From a virus, in the IMG/VR virus record IMGVR_UViG_3300046534_000098, positions 1 to 34,852 of that record: a stretch of DNA of 34,852 bases; one strand, 5' to 3'. The translations under genes were made by a program, and so were the position numbers. Shown here in pieces: positions 7,687-13,227 of this stretch. Every line of letters starts with the position of its first letter. The stretch's first letter is position 1. The notes under the pieces are model-generated. The model had not been told where the DNA came from. It did no database searches and saw only the letters and a program-made list of their open reading frames with translations.

Positions 7687-7884
7687 TTAAAACCATTTAA
7701 AAGCAAATCCGTACAGCACGCCAGCAACAAAGCTGACTACGCCGACCGCACAAGCAAACGCAGTTAAAAAATAAAAATCAATGCTTGACGGGTGATTCAA
7801 GTACTTTAAAACCAAGTTGCCAAACTTGTAAATGCCGCTTTTGTGTGTCATAAGGTTTGTTCTCCAAAGTGTTAGTTGAATCAT
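7687..7884 (-). CDS. Small membrane protein (65 aa)
   Basis: The C-terminal half contains one strong hydrophobic helix (FYFLTAFACAVGVVSFVAGV, about residues 38-57), so the product is probably an inner-membrane protein. The start at 7884 overlaps the upstream wHTH gene stop as ATGA, which favours this start over an internal Met at residue 12. I do not recognise a family. Such small membrane proteins in phage early operons often alter host physiology or superinfection, but nothing in the sequence shows this. Confidence 0.6.
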   Translation of the reverse strand: MIQLTLWRTNLMTHKSGIYKFGNLVLKYLNHPSSIDFYFLTAFACAVGVVSFVAGVLYGFAFKWF

Positions 7885-8201
7885 TTGCCTGCCCTCGCAA
7901 TTTCCATCTTGATTCTGTAAGCACGCCTACGGTCGTACAGCGTCCTTTTGGGTTTGGGCTTGTCTAGCTTGTCTCCAGCAGAATAGATGGGTGTGTTGTA
8001 GCGGCCCAGCGTGTCTGCCCGCCAGCCTGATATATGAATAAGGTTATGTTCGTGAATCGTCCTAACCCATCTGTAAGCCGTCACCATTCCGATTTCTAAC
8101 TCATGCGCCAAATCATGGGCGCTCATCTCCCGCTCTGAAAACTGAAACAACTTCCAAGTCTTGGCCAACAAGTGGTGGTTGACTGATATAACTTTACGCA
8201 T
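7881..8201 (-). CDS. Winged-helix DNA-binding protein (106 aa)
   Basis: Residues about 22-60 read as a helix-turn-helix: SEREMSAHDLAHELEIGMVT then AYRWVRTIHEHNLIHISGW, which is the recognition helix followed by the first strand of a wing. The C-terminus is very basic (KPKPKRTLYDRRRAYRIKME). It could regulate the phage early promoters or act in replication; no partner is shown by sequence. It overlaps its neighbours by 8 and 4 bases, inside the replication operon. Confidence 0.65.
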   Translation of the reverse strand: MRKVISVNHHLLAKTWKLFQFSEREMSAHDLAHELEIGMVTAYRWVRTIHEHNLIHISGWRADTLGRYNTPIYSAGDKLDKPKPKRTLYDRRRAYRIKMEIARAGK

Positions 8202-8664
8202 CTTGAATTACCTTTGCCCGTTTTGCCTTGAGTGTGCTGAAGACCAGCTTGATTGCAGCTTCAAGCGAACCAACCGTGGCCACCTCTAGCTGCGCCGTGT
8301 GTACTTCAAAACCAGCTTTTATCAACTCAAACTCATTTCCTTGGCAAATGAACTTACCGTCTGACGTTAAAGACCTCACACAAACGTCCTGAAGGGCTTT
8401 TAGCGCGTTTAAAACATCTTGTCGGTACTCGCGCCCCACATTCATCATGCAATACGCCTCACAGACGTTTAGAGCCTCAATAACGACATCAGCTTCTAGC
8501 TTGGTTGCAGTACCTTTGCCAAAGCTGTCCAACGCGCTCATGTTCTTCAAGTTCAGTGTTGTGTAAAAAGATTTCATGCCCGAAATGGGTGAAATGCTTT
8601 CAGTGACAAACGCCATCGTGTTTATTCGCACAGGCTTGGGTACGTACTTTGACTTCTTACGCAT
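8194..8664 (-). CDS. Conserved phage hypothetical following the replication gene (156 aa)
   Basis: Starts MRKKSKYVPKPVRINTMAFV, a start I associate with a frequent but uncharacterised protein of phages of Burkholderia and related bacteria. The body is helical: EADVVIEALNVCEAYCMMNV and GFEVHTAQLEVATVGSLEAA are typical segments. No enzyme motif is visible. It overlaps the DUF1376 gene by 8 bases upstream and the wHTH gene by 8 bases downstream. Its constant position beside a replication gene suggests a role in replication or host takeover, which is inference. Confidence 0.7.
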   Translation of the reverse strand: MRKKSKYVPKPVRINTMAFVTESISPISGMKSFYTTLNLKNMSALDSFGKGTATKLEADVVIEALNVCEAYCMMNVGREYRQDVLNALKALQDVCVRSLTSDGKFICQGNEFELIKAGFEVHTAQLEVATVGSLEAAIKLVFSTLKAKRAKVIQDA

Positions 8665-9427
8665 TTTTTACTCCTAGAATTCCACGCATCATTTCTCTGA
8701 TGTGTGCTGGTGGCGGTGCGCCTGTTTTGTGGTCGTCTTCAACCTTGCGGAGCGCTGCGTCTTGGCTGTAAGGCACAGTGCTGCGAACAACGTCTGAAGC
8801 CTGTTGTGCAAACGATGCCTTGGCAGCAGTTTGCTTGCGAACCCAATTGCGCCATGTTGCGTCCCATTTGAGTTTTACACCCGAACTACCAGAGACTGAT
8901 GACCAGTAGTCTTTAAACTCCTCAAACACCTTGCGTAAATCCAAATCTGGTCGTTCGGTTTTTGACCATGCAACCAATTCAGCGTTAGGCTTCCAGTCTG
9001 ATGGCAACCGCGTACCACGCGTTGCTGTCTTATCTTTGGTTATTGGTTTATGGTTATTAGTTAATGGTTCTTGGTTTATGTTTAGTTGAACGTCCGTTGA
9101 GCGGACGTTAGACCTACGTTCAGCAGACGCTTTACCTGCGCGTGACGCTTGCTCAATTTTGCCCTTGAAGGCTTGTATTTCTTTGTCGGCACGCGGGTGT
9201 ACAAAGTCACCATCAATGAGTTCAAAGAATTCGTTAAGAACAATATCCACAATGTCTGCGTGTTCGCGCATACCAATTTGCCTAGCAACCATAGTGCTAT
9301 CAAGGTTCATTGGTTTTTCGTGAAGGTAGTAGGCATCAAGTAAACGCCTGTACGCCAAGTCCTCAAGCAAACTGAGGTGGCGTGTGTGACTTGCGTAGTC
9401 ACCGATGTTAAATTGGTAGTAGTGCAT
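8657..9427 (-). CDS. DUF1376 (YdaU-like) replication initiation protein, lambda O-like
   Basis: A 256-residue protein with the DUF1376 signature at its N-terminus (MHYYQFNIGDYASHTRHLS, then LEDLAYRRLLDAYYLHEKP), a low-complexity linker at about residues 105-140, and a C-terminal segment (FEEFKDYWSSV... WDATWRNWVRKQ, about 168-195) like that of lambda O-type initiators. Family members bind the phage origin and recruit a helicase or loader. The linker codes an AT-rich array of heptamers and an adjacent hairpin that look like the replication origin. No separate helicase or loader is visible, so the host's would be needed. A promoter with extended -10 lies about 93 bases upstream. Confidence 0.85.
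   Translation of the reverse strand: MHYYQFNIGDYASHTRHLSLLEDLAYRRLLDAYYLHEKPMNLDSTMVARQIGMREHADIVDIVLNEFFELIDGDFVHPRADKEIQAFKGKIEQASRAGKASAERRSNVRSTDVQLNINQEPLTNNHKPITKDKTATRGTRLPSDWKPNAELVAWSKTERPDLDLRKVFEEFKDYWSSVSGSSGVKLKWDATWRNWVRKQTAAKASFAQQASDVVRSTVPYSQDAALRKVEDDHKTGAPPPAHIREMMRGILGVKNA
9038..9109. other. Candidate replication origin: six tandem heptamers plus hairpin
   Basis: On the minus strand six AAC(C/T)-containing heptamers repeat with exact 7-base spacing at 9038-9079 (consensus near AATAACC), AT-rich, inside the linker of the DUF1376 gene. Ten bases away is a perfect 8-base inverted repeat (AACGTCCG at 9089-9096 and CGGACGTT at 9102-9109, loop of 5). In lambdoid phages the origin iterons lie within gene O, so this placement fits. 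The heptamers also encode an NxxPxT-type heptapeptide, which alone could explain the period, so function is inferred. Confidence 0.55.
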
Positions 9428-9444
9428 ACAGCCGCTTTTTTAAG

Positions 9445-9477
9445 CCCCTTTGAAAGAAACAACGGCAGAAGAAGGGG
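9445..9477. repeat. Leader inverted repeat upstream of the replication gene
   Basis: CCCCTT (9445-9450) and AAGGGG (9472-9477) form 6-base arms with a 21-base loop in the untranslated leader of the DUF1376 gene. No T-run follows on the minus strand, so it is not a terminator; it may fold the 5' leader. The rest of 9428-9527 contains the promoter and operator-like palindrome but no gene. Confidence 0.35.
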
Positions 9478-9489
9478 TAACTTCGTTCA

Positions 9490-9508
9490 ATCGGGTAATT
9501 AATCCGAT
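9490..9508. promoter_or_regulatory. Operator-like palindrome downstream of the replication promoter
   Basis: ATCGG and CCGAT are 5-base inverted arms around an AT-rich 9-base centre. The site lies about 12-30 bases after the predicted start of the minus-strand promoter at 9527-9556, a position where a bound repressor would block elongation or initiation. Candidate binders in the window are the wHTH proteins and the ribbon-helix-helix protein. Confidence 0.4.
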
Positions 9509-9526
9509 CTAGCCGCGTCTGTAGAA

Positions 9527-9556
9527 ACTATACCACTGTTTTTTTGCGTCTAGCAA
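9527..9556 (-). promoter_or_regulatory. Candidate extended -10 promoter for the replication operon
   Basis: On the minus strand TTGCTA (9551-9556) is separated by 18 bases from TATAGT (9527-9532), and TGG directly precedes the -10, giving an extended -10. It overlaps the end of the DUF3310 gene. Transcription would start near 9520 and produce a leader of about 93 bases before the DUF1376 start codon. Confidence 0.5.
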
Positions 9557-9740
9557 TTTCTTTTTGAATATACCAAACAGCTTTTTCGAGGTCTTGAACT
9601 GCATCATTTTTAAGGTCGGCACGCCAGATATATTTGACCGCGTTGCCAAGACAGAAGTTCATGGACTGCGTGATGTCTATGCACTCCACGCCGCTTGGAT
9701 GTCCGGTGTAGTGCGCCGGATGGTTTACTGGGTCATGCAT
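9528..9740 (-). CDS. DUF3310 (SaV-like) putative nucleotide kinase
   Basis: A 70-residue protein matching the DUF3310 pattern: VNHPAHYTGHPSGVECIDI (about 5-23), FCLGNAVKYIWRADLK (29-44) and DLEKAVWYIQKEI (50-62). The family includes the core of T7 gp1.7, a thymidylate kinase-like enzyme, and is widespread in phages; the kinase role in this shorter form is inferred. Its start overlaps the stop of the 58-aa gene upstream as TGATG. The end of the gene carries a promoter for the replication gene. Confidence 0.85.
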   Translation of the reverse strand: MHDPVNHPAHYTGHPSGVECIDITQSMNFCLGNAVKYIWRADLKNDAVQDLEKAVWYIQKEIARRKKTVV

Positions 9741-9916
9741 CAGTCTGTGCCTCCAAAGTTTTCTTTGTTCAGGTCTACACGCTGAATTTCTTCAGCAGCC
9801 ATCACGCAGTTGAACTGCAAGCTGTTAAGCCACAGGACAGCTTCAATATCTCCATGGGGTAGCTGACGCATCAGCACATGGAGGTCTTCAATAAATGTTT
9901 GAAAAGTTGTGTTCAT
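9740..9916 (-). CDS. Hypothetical protein (58 aa), first gene of leftward early operon
   Basis: ATG at 9914-9916 reads MNTTFQTFIEDLHVLMRQLP and ends EEIQRVDLNKENFGGTD; the stop overlaps the DUF3310 start as TGATG. It is likely helical and soluble. I do not recognise a family. Its position at the edge of the divergent control region makes it the first translated product of the minus-strand early transcript. Coupling to a recognised gene is the main support. Confidence 0.6.
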   Translation of the reverse strand: MNTTFQTFIEDLHVLMRQLPHGDIEAVLWLNSLQFNCVMAAEEIQRVDLNKENFGGTD

Positions 9917-9951
9917 ATCTCATTATTTGTGTGCAAATTTATTTTACACAA

Positions 9952-9968
9952 TTAGGGAAAACCCCTAA
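9952..9968. promoter_or_regulatory. Operator-like palindrome 1 in the divergent control region
   Basis: TTAGGG, a 5-base centre ending AAC, and CCCTAA form perfect 6-base arms. A second site of the same design lies at 10227-10243. This one sits between the leftward gene at 9916 and the rightward promoter near 9972-9999, so a bound protein could control both directions. The binder is unknown. Confidence 0.5.
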
Positions 9969-9971
9969 ACA

Positions 9972-10012
9972 TTGCTGTGTGTTTTCTATGTCATAATAAA
10001 CACATACCAACC
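9972..10012 (+). promoter_or_regulatory. Candidate rightward early promoter 1
   Basis: TTGCTG (9972-9977) and TAATAA (9994-9999) are spaced by 16 bases. The sequence ATAAACACATACCAACC (9996-10012) overlaps the -10 and is repeated exactly at 10269-10285 in front of the next gene, so the start-site region is duplicated. It would drive the 63-aa gene at 10029. Confidence 0.5.
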
Positions 10013-10028
10013 CCACAGTAGAGACAAG

Positions 10029-10220
10029 ATGACCGCACAAGAACAGATGACAGCAAAAAGAATATCAGTCGGTGATGACGTTTGGGTCAACTACCAAGGC
10101 ACAGTTTGCACTGGTGTAGTTTTCGGCTTTACACCTAAGCGTGTCTTAGCAACCCATGACGGTCGCTGGTGTGGTGATGTACCACAGCCTTACTCACCAA
10201 AAAACGTTGAAAAAAAATAA
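10029..10220 (+). CDS. Hypothetical protein (63 aa), first gene of rightward arm
   Basis: I chose ATG at 10029 because it lies just downstream of the promoter region; an upstream ATG at 9972 lies in the -35. The 63-residue product contains RISVGDDVWVNYQGTVCTGV and FGFTPKRVLATHDGRW, which look like a small beta-barrel (SH3-like or Tudor-like) module. I do not recognise a family. It is followed by an AT-rich gap with the second operator and promoter. Early host-takeover proteins are often of this size; that is inference. Confidence 0.6.
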   Translation: MTAQEQMTAKRISVGDDVWVNYQGTVCTGVVFGFTPKRVLATHDGRWCGDVPQPYSPKNVEKK

Positions 10221-10226
10221 CAAAAA

Positions 10227-10243
10227 ATAGGGTTAACCCCTAT
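10227..10243. promoter_or_regulatory. Operator-like palindrome 2
   Basis: ATAGGG, TTAAC and CCCTAT form 6-base arms of the same architecture as the site at 9952-9968, located 25 bases before the repeated ATAAACACATACCAACC element (27 bases in the first copy). The repetition of palindrome plus downstream element at matching distance suggests one regulator for both promoters. Confidence 0.5.
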
Positions 10244-10285
10244 TCAAACGTGTTTATTTAGGTTTAAGATAAACACATACCAACC
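10243..10285 (+). promoter_or_regulatory. Candidate rightward early promoter 2
   Basis: TTCAAA (10243-10248) and TAAGAT (10265-10270) are 16 bases apart, followed by the 17-base repeat 10269-10285 that also occurs at 9996-10012. An AGGAGA ribosome site then precedes the ATG at 10302. The -35 overlaps the last base of the palindrome. Confidence 0.5.
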
Positions 10286-10301
10286 AAACAGGAGAATCCA
10301 A

Positions 10302-10604
10302 ATGAACGTTACACAAACTCTTATTGCACGCATTGAAGACTACCGCACAACAAACAAGTCTCCTTGCAAGTCTTACGCAACAGAGGCCAAGGCTGACGCA
10401 GTAGCCGCCCGTCTGTCTGTCCGGTATGCCACCTACTTCACAATCAATGGCCGCGAGGTCGTGCCTTGCCGCTACATTGTGGCCTTCAATGAGGCATGGG
10501 GTCGCTGGATTGTTGGCTTTGACTTTGGCGAGTTGCTCCAGCGCTCTACTTCTACTGGCGGCTACCTTGGCATTGCAAGCGCAGACGGCTTTTACAGCTA
10601 CTAA
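10302..10604 (+). CDS. Hypothetical protein (100 aa)
   Basis: Preceded by an AGGAGA ribosome site seven bases before ATG and by promoter 2. The protein starts MNVTQTLIARIEDYRTTNKS, has a KADAVAARLSVRYATYF segment, then a compact beta-like part (REVVPCRYIVAFNEAWGRW). No family is recognised. Its strong translation signal suggests it is abundant early. A hairpin seven bases after its stop may limit read-through to the next gene. Confidence 0.65.
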   Translation: MNVTQTLIARIEDYRTTNKSPCKSYATEAKADAVAARLSVRYATYFTINGREVVPCRYIVAFNEAWGRWIVGFDFGELLQRSTSTGGYLGIASADGFYSY

Positions 10605-10610
10605 CCAATC

Positions 10611-10624
10611 GGGGCGCAAGCCCC
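10611..10624 (+). promoter_or_regulatory. GNRA-tetraloop hairpin between two early genes
   Basis: GGGGC-GCAA-GCCCC is a perfect 5-base GC stem closed by a GCAA tetraloop, followed only by a weak ATCTTT. It lies between the 100-aa and 98-aa genes, 18 bases before the next ATG. It may be a leaky terminator or an mRNA-stabilising element. Confidence 0.5.
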
Positions 10625-10642
10625 ATCTTTAAGGAAAACGAA

Positions 10643-10939
10643 ATGAGCAAAATGCTAGAACTTAGTGCCAAGCGCCTTGAGGACATCAGGGCCAAGTGGC
10701 GTACAGACACTGGTGACGTTGAAATGGTTGAGATGTACCTAAGCATGGGTCGCACACCTAAAGGCTACACAGACGACCAAGCAGGACGTACAGCACGCAT
10801 CTTGGATTTGAACGGCAGACTCACATCAGCGCAGGTCGCAAACATCCGCAACGCGCTGTTGACCTTGGCCAAAGAGACACCGCCAACTGAGCCGGAAGAA
10901 AAGACAAAAAGAAAGTACACACGCCGTCTTGCATCCTGA
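10643..10939 (+). CDS. Hypothetical protein (98 aa) with basic C-terminus
   Basis: An AAGGAA ribosome site lies 8-13 bases before ATG at 10643. The product begins MSKMLELSAKRLEDIRAKWR, is largely helical (GRLTSAQVANIRNALLTLAK near residues 60-79) and ends with a charged, basic tail (KTKRKYTRRLAS). The family is not recognised. The tail suggests DNA or RNA contact. The gene is in the rightward early arm upstream of the annealase. Confidence 0.65.
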   Translation: MSKMLELSAKRLEDIRAKWRTDTGDVEMVEMYLSMGRTPKGYTDDQAGRTARILDLNGRLTSAQVANIRNALLTLAKETPPTEPEEKTKRKYTRRLAS

Positions 10940-10976
10940 TTTGTGTGTTATATTTAAATCTAATTGGAGAGTAAAA

Positions 10977-11192
10977 ATGACTGAGCATCTAAAAAACGTC
11001 TACACTTTAAACAGCCAAGGCGAACGCAAACTAGGCCAGCTTCTTGGCCAAAACAAGTCCGATTTTTATATCGATTGCCTGCTCGACTTAGAGGCATTGA
11101 AAGATCAAAACGATGCAGCCGTCATCGTTTATGAAGGAACTACCGTTCATTTTGACGATAGTGATTTTGATACTATTTTAGTATCGCAGTAA
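10977..11192 (+). CDS. Hypothetical acidic protein (71 aa)
   Basis: ATG at 10977 follows a TTGGAGAG ribosome site; an upstream ATG at 10929 would overlap the previous gene and lacks such a site, so I prefer the shorter form. The product MTEHLKNVYTLNSQGERKLG carries an acidic end (VHFDDSDFDTILVSQ). No family recognised. Soluble, with no membrane segment. Confidence 0.6.
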   Translation: MTEHLKNVYTLNSQGERKLGQLLGQNKSDFYIDCLLDLEALKDQNDAAVIVYEGTTVHFDDSDFDTILVSQ

Positions 11193-11206
11193 AAAAGGGA
11201 AATTTT

Positions 11207-11545
11207 ATGTCTATACAGAATATTGCAATTGAGAAAGCCATTAGGCTGCTTGAGGCTGGAGGTGCTACCTACCACATTAAGACAGCCGACAAAGAGTGGG
11301 GCGCACCTATCAAAGCCGTCAAACTGAAGCGTAATGCCAAGTACGGCTACGGCGCGTTGACTAACCACTTTGCACCCTTTGTCAAAAACACCAAGGTCAA
11401 TGAAGTTGCTTACGTGCCGTATGGCGACTTTGACATGGAGTCAATTCGGGGCGCTTTATGCGGCCACCTGAGTCACAACTGGGGCAACGGCTCTTACATG
11501 ATTCACAAGACACCCACCAACATTGAAGTATTGAGATTAGCATGA
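11207..11545 (+). CDS. Hypothetical protein (112 aa) upstream of Erf
   Basis: Begins MSIQNIAIEKAIRLLEAGGA after a weak GGGA ribosome site and ends overlapping the Erf gene by 4 bases (ATGA). Segments include KEWGAPIKAVKLKRNAKYGY and HLSHNWGNGSYMIHKTPTN, suggesting a mixed alpha/beta fold. Not recognised. Coupling to the annealase gene suggests a function in the same recombination step, but the sequence itself does not show one. Confidence 0.6.
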   Translation: MSIQNIAIEKAIRLLEAGGATYHIKTADKEWGAPIKAVKLKRNAKYGYGALTNHFAPFVKNTKVNEVAYVPYGDFDMESIRGALCGHLSHNWGNGSYMIHKTPTNIEVLRLA

Positions 11546-12150
11546 GCGTACACATAAAACTGATGCAGGCCAGAATAGACCTGCAAAGCGTTGTTATGAA
11601 AAAGAGTGGCACTAATAAATTTGCTGGCTACTCTTACTTTGAACTTGGCGATTTCTTGCCTCAGATTCAAGGCATTTTTTTTCGCATAGGCTTGTGCGGT
11701 TACATATCCTTTAGCAAAGAACTGGCCACGCTGACCATCACAGACGTACACGACCAGACCGAAATTGCCATCACCAGCCCGATGGAGCCTGCAAACTTAA
11801 AAGGTATGCACCCAGTGCAAAATTTGGGCGCAGTGATTAGTTATATTCGCCGTTACCTCTGGATGACCGCCTTGGAGATTGTGGAGCATGACATATTAGA
11901 CGCAGGCAAGCCGCTAGAAGCCAAGAAAGACCCAATCATTACGCCCAACCAAGGCGCAAGGGAACTGGTTACAGATGACGAAATGAGCGAACTGGTAGAA
12001 CTGGCTGATGTACTGAGAGAGGCGGTCACAGAAGACCCAGCCAAGGCTAGACAGATTGTCATTAGCGCTAACTTAGAAGAAGCCCAGAAACTTGCTCTGT
12101 GGACGCTGCTGGACTCTAAGACCCGCGCATCACTCAAGAAGAAAGACTGA
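11542..12150 (+). CDS. erf: ERF-family single-strand DNA annealing protein
   Basis: A 202-residue member of the ERF family; P22 Erf promotes single-strand annealing for genome circularisation and recombination. Signatures: KFAGYSYFELGDFLPQI (26-42) and QNLGAVISYIRRYLW (93-107), the latter equivalent to the family GA-x-YxRRYxL motif. A helical, charged C-terminal region (about 135-202) is like that of other Erf proteins and may interact with SSB. The start overlaps the preceding gene as ATGA. It lies with HTH_39 and SSB-like genes, a common arrangement. Confidence 0.92.
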   Translation: MSVHIKLMQARIDLQSVVMKKSGTNKFAGYSYFELGDFLPQIQGIFFRIGLCGYISFSKELATLTITDVHDQTEIAITSPMEPANLKGMHPVQNLGAVISYIRRYLWMTALEIVEHDILDAGKPLEAKKDPIITPNQGARELVTDDEMSELVELADVLREAVTEDPAKARQIVISANLEEAQKLALWTLLDSKTRASLKKKD

Positions 12151-12152
12151 TT

Positions 12153-12350
12153 ATGAAAACAGCAACTGCTGGTATTTTGGCGCACCTCAAGCGCAAATCA
12201 ATTACACCGCTGGAGGCACTCAACAAGTTTGGGTGCTTACGACTGGCGGCAATAATCTACAACCTGCGCAAGCGGGGTGTTTTAATCAAGACCGTGAACA
12301 AAACGGTCAATGGCAAAACTTTTGCTCAATACTCTTTATTTAAGGAATAA
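12153..12350 (+). CDS. HTH_39-type winged-helix protein (65 aa)
   Basis: Residues 17-47 (ITPLEALNKFGCLRLAAIIY then NLRKRGVLIKT) match the HTH_39 pattern of small phage winged-helix proteins, with the recognition helix followed by a basic turn. It is only two bases after the Erf stop and three before the SSB-like gene, so the three form one cluster. A role in replication or regulation is likely but not shown by the sequence. Confidence 0.8.
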   Translation: MKTATAGILAHLKRKSITPLEALNKFGCLRLAAIIYNLRKRGVLIKTVNKTVNGKTFAQYSLFKE

Positions 12351-12353
12351 ATC

Positions 12354-12617
12354 ATGGCTTTCGAACAGCGGGACAATTCAGGTTCTATATTTCGCAATGA
12401 AAAGAAAGAAAAAGAAAATCACCCAGACTACAAGGGTTCATGCATGGTCGGTGGCGTGGAAATGTGGATGAGTTCATGGCTCAAGACAGGCGCAAACGGC
12501 ACAAAGTTTATGTCGTTCAGCTTCCAGCCTAAAGAGCAACAGCAAGCCCAACCTGCTGCAAGAGCAAAGCCAGCGCCAGCGGCTGCGCCTGAGTTCGATG
12601 ACGATATGCCGTTCTAA
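12354..12617 (+). CDS. SSB-like protein with acidic DDDMPF tail
   Basis: The N-terminus MAFEQRDNSGSIFRNEKKEK, then HPDYKGSCMVGGVEMWMSSW and KTGANGTKFMSFSFQPK, resembles a small OB-fold phage family with a strand-rich core. The C-terminal region is Ala/Pro/Gln-rich and ends EFDDDMPF, closely like the DDDIPF tail of bacterial SSB, which docks partner proteins. At 87 aa it is much shorter than a classic SSB. Placement after Erf supports a single-stranded DNA role. OB-fold assignment is inference; the tail is directly visible. Confidence 0.8.
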   Translation: MAFEQRDNSGSIFRNEKKEKENHPDYKGSCMVGGVEMWMSSWLKTGANGTKFMSFSFQPKEQQQAQPAARAKPAPAAAPEFDDDMPF

Positions 12618-12628
12618 AGGAATACATC

Positions 12629-12775
12629 ATGGACAAAAAAGACCCAAAAAAATACTGCTCAGTGCGTATGTCGCTCGACCTTTTTAACCGCATCACCGCG
12701 CTGGCAGGCAAAGAGCAACGGTCGTTCACAGGGCAGGTGCTGTTCCTACTTGAAAAAGCGCTTGCTGCAAAGTAG
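12629..12775 (+). CDS. Ribbon-helix-helix (Arc-like) DNA-binding protein (48 aa)
   Basis: ATG at 12629 follows an AAAGGAATACATC ribosome site. The 48-residue product shows the RHH layout: a basic strand (KKYCSVRMSLDLFNRI, residues 7-22) whose alternating residues would enter the major groove, then helix A (LFNRITALAGKEQ) and helix B (FTGQVLFLLEKALAAK). Arc-type proteins act as dimers or tetramers on operators. It is the only RHH protein here and a good candidate for binding the palindromes at 9952 or 10227; that link is inference. Confidence 0.75.
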   Translation: MDKKDPKKYCSVRMSLDLFNRITALAGKEQRSFTGQVLFLLEKALAAK

Positions 12776-12806
12776 GGTAATCACTTAGAAATGAGTTGAA
12801 AGTTTA

Positions 12807-12835
12807 TTCACTTTGTGTTGCCATGTGTGTAGAAT
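12807..12835 (+). promoter_or_regulatory. Candidate promoter for the second rightward operon
   Basis: TTCACT (12807-12812), 17-base spacer, TAGAAT (12830-12835), preceded by TGTG so a TG lies close to the -10. It lies in the only real gap of the rightward arm (12776-12868) and is followed by an AGGAGA ribosome site before ATG at 12869. This leader resembles that of the gene at 10302. Confidence 0.55.
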
Positions 12836-12868
12836 GACATACATTGCAACACAATAGGAGATTCCAAA

Positions 12869-13066
12869 ATGACCAAAGAACCCGTATTTGTTCGTCAGCA
12901 CAAAGACGACCCAGAAATAATTGAGGTGTACTCAATGCGCAAGACCAGCCAAGGTCCACAGTTAGTTTTGTGGGCAGCAGTTCACCTAGACCTTTTAGAC
13001 AGCCTTGGTTTCGATTGGGCCACAGATGACCTTGCTGACTTCCAACTGGCGCTGGTTTCCAAATGA
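12869..13066 (+). CDS. Hypothetical protein (65 aa)
   Basis: Strong ribosome site (AATAGGAGATTCC) before ATG. The product MTKEPVFVRQHKDDPEIIEV continues QGPQLVLWAAVHLDLLDSLGF and is soluble; no family recognised. It heads the second rightward operon behind a promoter and its stop is coupled (ATGA) to the next small gene, the first of five such overlaps. Confidence 0.65.
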   Translation: MTKEPVFVRQHKDDPEIIEVYSMRKTSQGPQLVLWAAVHLDLLDSLGFDWATDDLADFQLALVSK

Positions 13067-13227
13067 AAGGCTACAACACTGGCAAGGTAGTCATAGGATG
13101 CCGCCATGAGCCACTCAGACGGTCGCACATGGACGATTTAAACATTTGGTGGCAGGTTATGCTACTTGCACGCAAAGAATCGCTCTGGACGCGTTTCAAG
13201 CGGTTTGCAATAGGAGACACCGCATGA
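13063..13227 (+). CDS. Small basic protein (54 aa), coupled gene
   Basis: ATG at 13063-13065 overlaps the previous stop (ATGA) and the stop at 13225-13227 overlaps the next start (ATGA). The product begins MKGYNTGKVVIGCRHEPLRR and has an amphipathic, Trp-rich helix (MDDLNIWWQVMLLARKESLW). The family is not recognised. It reads like a real short gene because of both couplings and its Arg/Lys-rich composition. Confidence 0.65.
   Translation: MKGYNTGKVVIGCRHEPLRRSHMDDLNIWWQVMLLARKESLWTRFKRFAIGDTA

Noticed and set aside
10254-10619. Minus-strand open frame of 121 residues opposite the 100-aa early gene.
   Set aside because: The plus-strand frame has a promoter, an AGGAGA site and better codon pattern; the minus frame has none of these.
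10929-10976. Upstream ATG giving a longer form of the 71-aa gene.
   Set aside because: It overlaps the previous gene and lacks a ribosome site, while ATG at 10977 has TTGGAGAG in front.
13146-13223. Longer start for the 185-aa gene.
   Set aside because: The 54-aa gene occupies this segment in another frame with ATGA couplings on both sides, and the strong AGGAGA lies just before 13224.
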